From: Marthasterias glacialis
Taxonomy: Eukaryota > Echinodermata > Asteroidea > Forcipulatida > Asteriidae
Assembly (NCBI GenBank): GCA_911728455.2
Contig: OU452219.1
Span: 5,826,320-5,890,319 of the forward strand
Length of the DNA stretch: 64,000 bases
Direction of reading: 5' to 3'
Shown here: in pieces, positions 45,280 through 56,200 of the stretch
How the letters are laid out: every line of letters begins with the position of its first letter
Position numbering within the stretch: the stretch's first letter is position 1
Notes under the pieces: model-generated
What the model was told of the DNA's origin: nothing
Databases searched by the model: none
The model's input: only the letters and a program-made list of their open reading frames with translations
Position numbers and translations under genes: made by a program

Positions 45280-45870
45280 GACAAAGCCAATTTAAAATGA
45301 ATTTCTTAATGATTATAGTATCTTGGATGACCATGTGCTCAACACTAGTGATCACAAATATCTTGGAATCACAATTCAATCAGATATCAAATGGCAAATT
45401 CATATCAATACAATTTTTTCGTCTTAAGCTATATACACAAACTGTGGGTTCCATTAAGATAACGTCTGGCCATTTCTACTCTATCATATCAACTTTATCT
45501 AACACTCTGTAGACAAATCATTGAATGATTATGCCCGTCCCTTATGCCAGCGTGGTTGTACCAGATTCATTCTAGACAAAATCCAATTAACCAAGATCGG
45601 GTTGGCCACCTGAATCTTGTTGTACCGGTAATTCAGGTGGCCCACCTGATCATGGTTGGTTGAATGACAGCGTAGAAACGATCACACGTCATCTTAGTGA
45701 AAGGTTGACACGACTAAATCTCATACCACTTGAATCAAGGAAAAAAACTGTTGAGTCTGTTTTTTGTTATCAAACATTTTGTAATCACACTTGACAACTA
45801 TGTTTCAAATTAACCAACGTATAGATTTTCCAATACAAATTCCTTTTCAAGGTAATAGCTTAAAGGATTT
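45280..45870 (+). mobile_element. Decayed LINE fragment (RT C-terminal part)
   Basis: A plus-strand frame gives LDDHVLNTSDHKYLGITIQS then DIKWQIHINTI at about 45325-45420, the KYLGV.I..DLKW.HI motif of CR1/Jockey-type RTs. Later stops and frameshifts continue with DYARPLCQRG at about 45516. No intact ORF. Confidence 0.65.
45604..45642. repeat. Perfect 12-bp hairpin
   Basis: GGCCACCTGAAT and ATTCAGGTGGCC separated by 15 bp, followed by a third, partial copy 'gcccacctgatc'. Confidence 0.8.
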
Positions 45871-46039
45871 TTTTTCTTCATATAGCTTGCCTGCCTTGTG
45901 AGCTTTTGCCAATTGATATTCGTTGCTTAAAATCCATTTATTTATTTAAAGTGGCAGTCAACAGTTTCCTCCTTGATACAACTTAGAGTTTCTAGTTGTT
46001 AATGTGTTTAAATTTGTGTGTGTATACGATGCTGTGTGG

Positions 46040-46210
46040 CACAGATACCAATACAAACATGAGCATTCACAACACACAAAAACAACAACAACATAAGCAT
46101 TCACAGATACCAACAACAACATAAGCATTCACAGATACCAACAACAACATAAGCATTCACAGATACCAACAACAACATAAGCATTCACAGATACCAACAA
46201 AAACACGAGC
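46040..46210. repeat. 28-bp minisatellite
   Basis: About five units of 'cagataccaacaacaacataagcattca'-type sequence; satellite copies lie at 46298-46336. Central units are identical. Confidence 0.9.
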
Positions 46211-46958
46211 GTGATGGGACCCTGCGTTCGCCACATAATGTCCAATGTTACAAAAGCATTGTTGTGTCAAGTAAGTCGCACTACGATTCTGTAGGGCACA
46301 GATACCAACAAAAACATGACCATTCACAGATACCAACTCGGACTACGCCCACAACAGGTAAAACCAACAACCCTGGGTATTTCACCCCAATCCCTGTCCA
46401 CATCAACCCCTCATACCGTCACAACACTGGCCACTTCATACCTCCACTCGATCTAAACCCGCCGCCCTTCATCCTCCCTTTTCATTTCACCCAACACCGA
46501 CCGCTCCAAGCACGATCTAGATCGGGCAAGCCAGCCGTTTGCCTTTTCAACGCGGTTGATTCTTGGGTGCGTTACAGTCAACATCGGCACTCACTATCGG
46601 CTCTCACATTCAATTTCACTTAATGTGTGCGCCATATTGTTCTATTGTGTCATGTGATTAAAAAAAGATGAGCATTCAAGTTAAAAATCCCCTACTCGAA
46701 CAGCTTTCAAATTGGCAGCAGCTTTTTGAAGAAATCTCTATTAGGTGCGCCTACACTACTAAATTGAATGCCGGTTTCGCATGGCAAAAAAGACAACCTT
46801 AAAAGTGTAATTGAATATGCTAGATAAATTCGCTAGCCTCGAAGTGAACAGTTTGAAAAGTGACGGTTTCAGCTGATGAGGCAAAACCGCTGAGGAATGC
46901 ATGAAACTTAAATGAGCTGCCTTTTGCCGAAAATGAGTGGGAAAACCTTTATTTTTAT

Positions 46959-48177
46959 TATAGGTTTTCCCGGCCAAATTCAGCAAAATATCAATCAATT
47001 TCATTATTGCGCTTTCAAATTCACGCAATTTCTCTAATTCAGTCAAACTAGGGTTTCTCTTTCAGTATTATTGCATTCAATTTCGTTTTCTATTTCGTTT
47101 ATAAGCATTCAATATAAGAAGATCGCCATTCTTATGTTGAATGTCCACCACCTTTTCCCAATAGGTGCAATCAAATTCAGAGTCATCGAAGCGCTCTGCG
47201 ATTTTGCACCTAATGTTCGTTTCTTTTACGTTTATGGGTAACGGATTTCAACATTTTGAGCGTTCAAATTCAACATGAATTTGATACGGCTTATGCTTGC
47301 GTTTAAAGTTATAGCGATAATGTTCTTTTTACGGCAGTTGCGTGAATAATCTGTCTTATGAGTTTTTAATTTAATTCTGATATTTGGTCTTATTTGCAAA
47401 TGTTTTCTTTTTACTTTGTTACACACTACAAAAATTAGATTGAAAATCACTCTAATTAGATTGAAAATAACTTTTTTCGATTGAGGCCAGGGTCAAACAT
47501 TTTGCATTTCGTCCCTAGTTTCAATCGAATAGAGTAAATTTTAATCAAAAACTCATTTAAAGAGTACCCCATGATTAAACTTTAAAATGTGTCTAAGAAC
47601 AGTTAAATAAAGTTTTATGGCATTAAACAAAACAATAAACAATATTTTGCTCGCATTTGCTTGCAATGTGAATGTTTGTTTTGGTCTTAATTTCACTTTT
47701 TGTCATCTTGTTTATTCGTTAATGTTTAGATCTTGCAAATTAACTCTCGAATACTTCAATCAGCCTTCCTCTATCTACAGTGCTCAATCTTCGTACGACC
47801 ACGGGCAGACATTATTTTTTGCTTCAAAATCGTATATTTAGAGAGAGGTATAACTCGGCAACAGTGTAGAAATGAATTCCCATCATAATATCCTAACTTT
47901 ATATAGGCAAATACGTACCAGAAAGGGCATACCGAAGAAACGAAAATGAATAGTCGACCAGCCCGTTCCTGCCGTCTTTGACGAAATTGAATGAACTGAG
48001 TGACCAGTTTAAATTGAATGATTTTATTTGTCGAATGAATGCTCAAGTGTCGAAATTGAATGACTCTTTTTAACTGTTGAATGCTGATGTACCCGAGGAT
48101 TTATTTTCAAGCGAAATTGAATGACCCCGGTATTAACTTGAATGGATTTTTGTTGAAATTGGCCGGGAAAACCTATA
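46959..48177. mobile_element. Terminal-inverted-repeat element, family T, copy 1 (complete, about 1.2 kb)
   Basis: Perfect 19-bp ends: TATAGGTTTTCCCGGCCAA on the left and its complement on the right at 48159-48177. Near the left end the motif appears as cattcaatttc-like units, near the right as gaaattgaatg units, so the subterminal repeats are also inverted. A conserved stem (taggtgcaatc ... gattttgcaccta) lies at about 47162-47214. No transposase is seen. The target duplication is unclear (AT or TA). Confidence 0.85.
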
Positions 48178-48268
48178 ATATCATTTCAACTGTCACAGCC
48201 CTGATTTTTACTGACCAGTGGTTGGCAAAAGTACGGGCGGCCTCTACAGCAAAAAACAACTACAACAA

Positions 48269-48274
48269 TTTATT
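48269..48274 (-). terminator. Candidate GPCR polyadenylation signal
   Basis: AATAAA on the minus strand (tttatt on plus), about 335 nt past the GPCR stop. Confidence 0.3.
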
Positions 48275-48608
48275 ATTTATAGTACTACAACTCTATCAAA
48301 TTAGCCATTTAAATTTTTATGTTTTCTGATGAATCAATAGTGTTGTGCTTCCCAAAGCAAAATAGTAACATAAATAACATAATAAGTGTTATAATCAAAA
48401 ATGGCATATTTGAGTCAACTATTTTGAGGCCGCCCACACGAAATTGTGGTAAATGTTTACAAATAAAAGAAGGGTTAAACGGTTTCAGGAATCGAACAAA
48501 AAACCCAGACTTTTCGAGAGCATTATAGTTTTCCCAATCGGCGTTTTGTTTTTACAAGTTGAATACCAACTATAACCACTGTCTGTATTTCTTCCCAATC
48601 TGTTCGTT

Positions 48609-49649
48609 TCACGTTTTGCAAAAGGATAAATATTTCTTACACTTTACCCTGAATCGTTTATTTATCAATCCGTAAATGAAAGGATTGATTGCATGATTGA
48701 TGTAGAAAGTTATACTCAATAACTTTATGATTACAAAGCCGACATCACTGTGCTTCCTCACGGTGTTGACCGTGGTTCTGGGAATAGACAAGGCGCATAG
48801 GGCTATCACCCAGGTAATGAAGAATACAGCCGTTGCGGCGAGTAACATTTTAGTAGTCTTGCTGGCAATTCGTACGTTATGATGTCTGGGAGGCTCACAG
48901 TTGCTGCCATTACTGATTGAAGGACGAGTTGGGATAGACTCGTTCTGAGATGCAGTCACCCGCCGTTGCTTTCTCTGACCAGGGCAAATTTTCGCTGTGG
49001 AGGCTACATTCACTCGCCCGTGAGACACTGTCGCTATTGCTGTGTCAACCGGGAAAATGGTCAGTCTCTGGCGAACAGCCCTCCGCATCTTCCAGAACAT
49101 CACCACTGTAACCAGCAGTGTGGCGATGGAGAAAGAGTACAACAATATCAGCATCAGAGCTTGGGAGAATGGGGAGTCCTTGCTCGTTGTACATTTCGCT
49201 TGTAGCTTTGAATCCAGCGTTTCAAAAATCACCGTGTAAGACACAAAGACGGGTATGGTGACAATGACCGAAGTGAGCACGCAACATAACACTACGATCT
49301 GTGCTCGTCGAACGGTCATCCATCGCAGGAGTGGACGGCAGATTGCCAGGTAGCGGTCAACCACTATAGATGTGCTGAGGAAAGCGGACAGATACACGGT
49401 GAAGTAGTTAAAAAATGTGACGGACCGACAGAGGATGTCGCTGTCGTAACTGTAGACCCTTTGGAAGATTATGGCCGGAGTGAATAGGCAGGATCCGAGA
49501 TCAGCGATCGCCAGACCAAAGATGAACACATGCGGGCTCATCGTGAGCCGCCTGTTGGAGTAAACAAAGATGATCAGGCAATTGCCAGGAATTCCTACGA
49601 TTCCGATTACAGATTGGAAAACGATCGACATCAAGATGTCCGGCTCCAT
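48609..49649 (-). CDS. Class A (rhodopsin-like) G-protein-coupled receptor, intronless
   Basis: 346 residues with seven hydrophobic segments. Motifs: GNCL in TM1, LAIADLG in TM2 (Asp2.50), Cys at the top of TM3 (ILCR) paired with a Cys in ECL2 (AKCTTSK), DRYLAICRPL ending TM3, and NPFIYGLINKRFR in TM7 and helix 8. The N-terminus is only six residues and has no glycosylation site. ICL3 is long (about 75 residues) and basic. The TM6 CWxP motif is replaced by FFITWVIALC, so the usual Pro6.50 is absent. It looks like a peptide-type orphan receptor of the kind that is expanded in echinoderms. The ligand cannot be told from sequence. The start ATG at 49649 is the only Met before TM1 in frame. Confidence 0.85.
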   Translation of the reverse strand: MEPDILMSIVFQSVIGIVGIPGNCLIIFVYSNRRLTMSPHVFIFGLAIADLGSCLFTPAIIFQRVYSYDSDILCRSVTFFNYFTVYLSAFLSTSIVVDRYLAICRPLLRWMTVRRAQIVVLCCVLTSVIVTIPVFVSYTVIFETLDSKLQAKCTTSKDSPFSQALMLILLYSFSIATLLVTVVMFWKMRRAVRQRLTIFPVDTAIATVSHGRVNVASTAKICPGQRKQRRVTASQNESIPTRPSISNGSNCEPPRHHNVRIASKTTKMLLAATAVFFITWVIALCALSIPRTTVNTVRKHSDVGFVIIKLLSITFYINHAINPFIYGLINKRFRVKCKKYLSFCKT

Positions 49650-50303
49650 GTTACCACTAGCTGTTGCATTGGTAAAGCATCTGTTGAAAAAGTCGCTTTT
49701 ATAATTATTATCATCAGACGTCCGAAACGCCCTATGGAAGACACGTGATACAGTAACTATTTAGTAATAGTACACAAACCTTCTGGAAACGTTTATCGCT
49801 ATAACTTTACGTTACTTTTTAGGTGGTAAAATAATAATACACAATCGTATTACTATTTACAGAAAATCATACCATAATCTTATATCTGTCAAAGATTAAT
49901 GCCAGTTAATTAAAAATACAAATTAGTAAAAGGCTGACCAGCCTTATATTCTCGGGGCCAACGTAACCTTATAAGATAGTCAATCTGAATATTTATCGGC
50001 ACGCGCATGCACACAGAGTGTTTGAAAAAAGGTTGTGTTAGTTCATCGTTATCGAGCAGCTGAGGATTATGTATGCAGAGTGTTTAAAAACGTTTTAGTT
50101 CATGGTTCTTGCCATCAAAATTGAAAATGAAAATATTTTTCGTTAAAACTGCTAATGAACATTCGAAATGTGTTCGCTCTTATTTGTCAAAATCCGCCCA
50201 AACACGGACAATGAATCTTTAAGCAACACTTTGATAAGAGCACTATACAGTCAAACTTATTATTTCTTGTCAGTGCCGGTGTCGCATGCAATTATGTCCT
50301 CTA
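49650..50303. other. GPCR upstream region
   Basis: About 650 bp, AT-rich, between the GPCR start and element T copy 2. It presumably holds the GPCR promoter. No clear motif. Confidence 0.4.
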
Positions 50304-51541
50304 TATAGGTTTTCCCGGCCAAATTCAGCAAAATATCATTCAATTTCATTATTGCGCTTTCAAATTCACGCGATTTCTCTAATTCAGTCAAACTAGGGTT
50401 TCTCTTTCAGTATTATTGCATTCAATTTCGTTTTCGTGCACTCAGGATCCCTTTCTTGTCATTCTATTTCGTTTATAGGCATTCAAGATTAGAAGATTGC
50501 CATTCTTATGTTGAATATCTACCACCTTTTCCCAATAGGTGCAATCAAATTCAGAGTCATCGAAGCGCTCTGCGATTTTGCACCTATTGTTCGTTTCTTT
50601 TTCGTTTATGGGTAACGGATTTCAACATTTTGAGCGTTCAAATTCAACATGAGTTTGATACGGCTTATGCTTGCGTTTAACGTTAGCGATAATGTTCTTT
50701 TTCCGGCAGTTGCGTGAATAATCTGTTTTATGAGTTTTTAGCTTAATTCTTATATTTGGTCTTAATTGCAATTGTTTTTCTTTTACTTTGTTACACACTA
50801 AAATATTAGATTGAAATCCACTCTAATTAGATTGAAAACAATTTTTTTCGATTGAGGCCAGGGTAAAACATTTTGCATTTTGTCCCTAGTTTCAATCGAA
50901 TAGAGTACATTTTAATCAAAAACTTTAAGACAGTACCCCGTGATTAAAATTTTAAAATGTGTCCTCGAACAGTTAAATAAAGTTTTATGGCATACAAGTA
51001 TACAAAAACAATAAGCAATACAAAAAACAATAAACAATATTTTGCTCGCATTTGCTTGCAATGTAAATGTTTGCTTTGGTCTTAAATTCACTTTTTGTCA
51101 TCTTCTTTATTCGTTAATGTTTAGACCTTGCAAATTAACTCTCGAATACTTCAATCAGCCTTCCTCTATCTACAGTGCTCAATCTTCATAATGACCACGG
51201 GAAGCCATTATTTTTTTGCTTCAAAATCGTATATTTAGTGAGAGGTATACCTCGGCAACAGTGTAGAAATGAATTACCCTCATAATATCCTAAATGTTAT
51301 ATTATAGGCAAATACGAACTAGAAAGGGCATACCGAAGAAACGAATTTGAATGCAAACATTTCTAAAATGTTTGCCAGTTGACGAAAATGATTAGTCAAC
51401 CAGCCCGTTCCTGCTGTCTTTGACGAAATTGAATGAACTAAGTGACCATTTTAAATTTTATTTGTCAAATGAATGCTCTCGTGTCGAAATTGAATGACTC
51501 TTTTTAACTGTTGAATGCTGATGCGCCCGAGGATTTATTTT
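50304..51541. mobile_element. Element T, copy 2 (right end lost)
   Basis: Same orientation and nearly the same length as copy 1. Starts TATAGGTTTTCCCGGCCAA. It has a 28-bp insertion near 50430 and small indels. It stops about 75 bp short of the right inverted repeat, where a GACACCGG-containing sequence follows. A GCCGGTGTC motif lies just outside the left end, so a second pair of short inverted ends may frame it. Confidence 0.8.
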
Positions 51542-52244
51542 GACATCTGACACCGGCCATAGAGCTACGGTGCCGGTGTGGAAGGTCAAGCCGCAGTGTG
51601 ACTTATAGGGGAACACATTACCTTAGTCTGGTTCCCTGACCAAAGATTCCCTGACGACTCTTGTTAACAATTTTAGGTCAGGCATCATCCAAAGCTAAAC
51701 ATAGATTATGACGCAACATAAATAATTGTTCATTATTTGTCACCAACGGTGGACGATGTCATTGGATAAAAAAAACGGAGCGCTGATGGCGGGCTTTGTT
51801 TACTTTCAAAAAGCCTGGGATAATCAGTTTGTAAAAACGTTACAAATAATATTTAAATATACATGTAGTGTTGAATTTATTGGGGGAAAAAAGAAAAGAA
51901 AAACGATAATGGGATGTGTCTGCAAAATGTTTGACCAACCATCAACGACACTGTCCGAATGTTGACAACGAGTTCGGAGCATTTCGGATATTTTCGGAAA
52001 AGGAGGAATTCCTCCTTTTTTGTCACGTGACATGTGGGTGTTACCTGACCCTAAAATCGACCGAGAATAATCGGAGATTTTTGGTCTGGGAACCAGACTT
52101 ACATTACTCTCGGATTGGGCGCTTTTGGGGCTATAAAAAGCGTTTGTTTGACCCTAAGGATAAGGTGCTGGTTGGATGTTTTCTCAGTATTTGGGCGAAT
52201 TAAAACACAGGCCTATACCGTGTTTTCTCATAGGTTGGCCCTTT
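51542..52244. other. Non-coding stretch before the segmental duplication
   Basis: Contains a small hairpin (acaccggc/gccggtgt at about 51550-51580) and, at about 52080-52240, a diverged MITE D-like segment ('ggattgggcgcttttggggctataaaaagcg') also echoed at 57620-57750. Confidence 0.45.
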
Positions 52245-52977
52245 AAGTTGAAGGTATTGCTGTCTGTATTTTGAAGGGATTTTGCACCAAGGTCATTGTC
52301 CAACAGGAAGCATCCTACCAGGGATTGGGAGTCTTCATGATCGGTGTAACTTATAGGACATGGTTTTGGTGTTTCCCCCTCCCCACGTACCGATTATGAC
52401 CGTAAAACAGCTTCCGATCCCCAAGAATAGACTACCATTTAAAATATCAGTTGATGCCACTCAGGTATGGTTGGTACAACAGTTTACCAGATGACATTGT
52501 TTCATAAATCGCAGTGTATCGATGCCGTGCCAGACTAAAATAACACTGAGGGCGCTATTTTAATAGTCACAACTCGGTCTCATGTGCACCGTGTTCGATA
52601 CCCCCTCCCCACCATTAGACACCTGTATTGATGACGGAACACCTTGTTTCCATGTGTTTTCCTATGGGAGCTTCCTATTCGTAGCCCCCCCCCCCCCCAT
52701 TCCCTGGTCCCCACCGTAAGACAGCGCACATGTAAACAAAGCGGTTGAAAATTGCAACCCCCCCAAAAAAAAAAAAATATATATATATATATATATATTC
52801 CAATCAGTTTTTGAAGCATTCCCTTTTTTGGAATCGATTAAAAAATACAATTTCCCCATTGAAAATCATAACGACAATGCATAATTTCAGACTGCAGAAA
52901 AAAAATAACGTCTGGGAGATATACGGTAAAGTTCTGCCGGGCTCCGGTTATAGACAAATGCAGCGTGTTTTATAGTA

Positions 52978-53105
52978 GGAGACTTTGGAACGATAGGTGG
53001 CAGCAGACTTACCAGGTTGTCATTGTTGAGCGTGCGTACAATTCCGAGAACAATGGATTTACCTGGTTTAAGTCGGCTGCCATCTAGGGTCCTCAAAAGT
53101 GTCCC
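52978..53105. mobile_element. MITE family B, copy 4
   Basis: Ends ggagactttggaacgatagg and 'ggtcctcaaaagtgtccc', with 'cagacttaccaggt' and 'acctggtttaagtcggctgcc' inside. Absent from duplication copy 2, so inserted after the duplication or lost from copy 2. Confidence 0.75.
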
Positions 53106-53107
53106 AT

Positions 53108-53870
53108 TGTTGGGGTATTCTGCCGTCCGCTATAGCGTTTTCTAATTATTATTTCGGACTTCGAGATCAAGAAGATACTGGGAAAAATTGTTCTTTTTAT
53201 TAAGAAATATATGGACCCTTTAGAGAACTGCTGAACGTAAATTGTTCCAAATAATGTGCCCCCCGGAGACATAAACAAAATGGTAAAATCAGTCTCAACA
53301 AAACACCATTCTGTTGATTACAAAAAAGGCCCGAACGGTCTTGTCATGCTTGGTCTTTGATTTATGCTCTATAATTGGATGATGTATAACTGATCACACA
53401 GTTGCTAGTTTCCACATAGTATTAGGGAGTGATATGAGCGAGGTAAATATTACTTCAATTTCAATTTACCTGAATAAACCTGTAAACAGTTTAAGAACGG
53501 ATGATTCTTTGGGGCTAAGAGTTCAACCCAAGTTTAGCGTTTTAAGGGAAAATTTCATGGGAATATCTATACTTTTAAGTAAATGTGAATAATAATTGAC
53601 AGCTCTTCCATTAGTGGTACTTCTACAATCCATCATCCACACAAAACAGCCGTTTGTCATTCTTGACATTCACACGTCAAAAATAGATGATTAGACGTTT
53701 CACAAGTCACAAGAGGACCTTGATTCAGACGTCATTGCACCGGCCTATAGTACACTTTCTAATTCAATGATACTGTCTGCGCTTCAACAATATGAACATG
53801 CAGTCTAACGGACACCTAAAAAGAAAACAACATGAAAAACACAGATACAGTTATTGAGCAAGTGTTGTTT
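53108..53870. other. Non-coding part of duplication copy 1
   Basis: No gene. Collinear with 59530-60760. Confidence 0.5.
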
Positions 53871-54250
53871 TAAGCCAGCCTTGGATTCTCCTGTGAAATA
53901 ATTGTTCAGCCTCAATTATTTATATACCATGAATCATATGATACTCTATAACGTCCTTTATTGTTAAAATTCACTGTTGTGTGACAGTAAAAGATATTTT
54001 TATTCGTACTGTATTGTACTTACCCAATCAGTCCTACCATAACAAATACTCCACTGATTGTCCCATTCCCCCGTGGGACCCCACGGAACACTTGAGAAAA
54101 AGAGAAAGCGCCGTTTGGTTGAGATTGAGCTGTTGCTTGATGGGCAAATCGTACAAAGAGATCAACTACGTCTTGACTTTTGTGTTCATCCGGAACTTTC
54201 CAATTAGTACATGGGAATTGTCATTATGACTTGAACTTAACAACAGAGCA
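53871..54250 (+). promoter_or_regulatory. Putative promoter/5' region of Ig receptor copy 1
   Basis: About 380 bp before the ATG, highly similar to 60762-61167. Contains an AT-rich 'tttatatacc' TATA-like site near 53920 and a CCAAT-like 'cccaatcagt' near 54023. Both elements are kept in copy 2. Confidence 0.4.
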
Positions 54251-55290
54251 ATGATTCCGAAATATACAACATACTTGCTCTTGCTGTGCGGTGGAGTTCT
54301 ATTCTTGGTGTTGACGGCCAACAACCCACCGTGTACACCGAGTTCCTTACACCACAAGCCGATCGTAAGGAGGGCGGGGAGGTTCGGATGAGATGCACGG
54401 CTGCAAACCTTGGGTCAAATCACGTTGTGGAATGGAAGACGAAGACCCAGACTCTGATTTGGGGTGAAGAAATTTATCCGGTTAATAGTCCACGCTACAG
54501 CTGGCCGGAGAATACGGCCAATGTTAAACAGTTATCAATCACCGACTTGCAGAGGAAAGACGCCAACGATTTTATTTGTAATGTTAACATTATTAAATCA
54601 ACCGGAGGCGCCGACGTTATAGCTACTGACAAACTGACTCTATCAGTGTTGTTCTTCCCTAATGAGTCCTTCCCTATATGCTCCCCTGCTGGACCCATTA
54701 CCGTACTTCCTGAAACAATATTAAAAATACACTGTTCATCAGAGATTGCCAATCCAGAAGTCAACATTGATGTTATAACTGACGCAACTAGAGCATTTAC
54801 TTGGTCATCCTCGATCGTTGATGGCACTGTGCTACGATCATTAGATTTTATTGGAGGGCTTTGTGAAGACGGTCAATTCACGTGCACAATCACATCGCCT
54901 ATGCATTTCCAAGGAATGAGTAGTTCATGTACTATCGGACCGATCCACGTAGTGACCCTTACAATACCCACGACTAGACCCACAACAAAACAAACAATTC
55001 TGAAAACGCCAACAGCATCTCAGCCCGCATCCCCGACAGAAGCATCATCTTCTCCAGCCACCTTGATACACGGGTTAGTTACTGCTATCATCCTCCTCAC
55101 GTTTTCATTCATCGTCATAATCCTTCTTGTCATCCTGGTCCTGAGACAGAAACGTCAAATCAAAGACCTCCTCGCTAACGGGAGATTGCAAAAGCAAAAC
55201 CCCAAGCCGTACATGATTCTGCAGCCTACGATGAACAACGCTGATTACACGGAACCCGTGGTCAGTATGAATGCAGAAGCTTCTGACTAG
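54251..55290 (+). CDS. Ig-superfamily type I membrane receptor, copy 1, short tail; signal peptide frameshifted (possible pseudogene)
   Basis: Copy 2 starts MIPKYTTYLLLLCG. The same ATG is here at 54251, but one G is missing in the tgcgg(g)tgg run at about 54288, so that frame stops early. The receptor frame itself is open from 54241 to the stop at 55288-55290 but has no usable upstream ATG. It encodes a V-type Ig domain (RMRC, VEWK, DANDFIC), a second Ig-like domain (IHC, FTC), a Thr/Pro-rich stalk, a transmembrane segment (about 55072-55143, GLVTAIILLTFSFIVIILLV) without charged residues, then a 48-residue tail. The tail has two tyrosines, PYMILQP and ADYTEPV, neither matching ITIM. Relative to copy 2 it lacks four residues (FDSR) in Ig1 and one Leu in Ig2. 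Either a recent pseudogene or a 1-nt sequence error. Confidence 0.75.
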
Positions 55291-55939
55291 CACCGCTACT
55301 GCCATACAATTGGGCAAGTAGCAGCTACGGACCCACACAGCGACAAATGGCAACAGTAATCATTGACCAGCGCACTTATGGTCAGTGGTCAGGCAGAGAA
55401 GCAGCCTACACCTACGGCCAGACATTTAAAGCAGCAGCAGCCAGGGCCAAATTCGCACAAGGACTATTTTTGTCGACTAGAGGTTATTATTGCCTGGTAC
55501 TCACCACTTGTTTTGAGCACGAGTACCAGTTAATATCAGCCGCTCGTTGAAAAAATTAATGGTCCTTGTACTTGGCCCTGGCCGGCACACCCACAGCAAG
55601 CAAAGGTATGGACGTTTGCAAACAATCCCGACAATGACCAGCCTCGTGATTCTTTCATCTCCAGAAGAGAAGACGGGGTTTGAAAACGTGACAACAAAAT
55701 CAGTGAGAACATCGCCTGAAAAAAATGTAACTTTGAAAACTGCTCTCTTTGAACGTTGTATTATAATTGAAATGTGGATTTTGATCGCAGAACTATTAAA
55801 ACAATACCTACGGAATTAAGAAGCACTTGAAAGCGCATTGTGTTAGTCAAGTGCATAGATTTAAGTGACTTTTTGAGCAGATAGTTGAATCACTATTTTT
55901 ATGCGTAGTTCATGGTACAGTTAATGTTGGATAGTCGAA
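55291..55939. other. 3' flank of Ig receptor copy 1
   Basis: No gene seen. Unique relative to copy 2. Confidence 0.4.
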
Positions 55940-56200
55940 AGCCTTTCATTATTGTGTCAAAGCCCTAGTTCAACAGCGGTAAATAGTCTGTCAATGCTTC
56001 CATTCTATACACAAATCAAGATATTTGTAATAAAACTAACCTGTAAAAATGTCAGCTCATTTTTCGTGGTTTGTTTTTCGCGAATACATTCAGCATTTTT
56101 GTACGCATTTGTATATTATAAGCAGAAATATTTCAAGGAAAGTTTTCAACCATTATTATCTTCATACCATGTAAGGTTTACCCTCGCAACATCCCCAAAA
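55940..56200. repeat. Dispersed repeat shared with 33218-33530
   Basis: Same landmarks as the 33218 copy, including the aataaaac at 56029 that could serve as the receptor's polyadenylation signal about 740 nt past its stop. Confidence 0.6.

Larger units (their letters stand above)
52245..55007. repeat. Segmental duplication, copy 1
   Basis: Aligns with 59048-61930 over its whole length apart from insertions. Copy 1 has extra blocks at about 52600-52905 (a C-tract element related to 44180) and 52978-53105 (MITE B). The copy includes the promoter and ectodomain of the Ig receptor gene and ends within the stalk codons. Confidence 0.9.

Noticed and set aside
46040-46210. CRISPR-like array
   Set aside because: Units are contiguous with no unique spacers, in eukaryotic DNA; it is a minisatellite.
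46264-46623. Plus-strand open frame of 119 codons rich in Pro, His and Thr
   Set aside because: It starts in minisatellite-like sequence and shows no domain or homologue I recognise.
52745-52800. Coding readings over the poly-A/TA tract
   Set aside because: Lysine and Tyr-Ile runs come from simple repeats.
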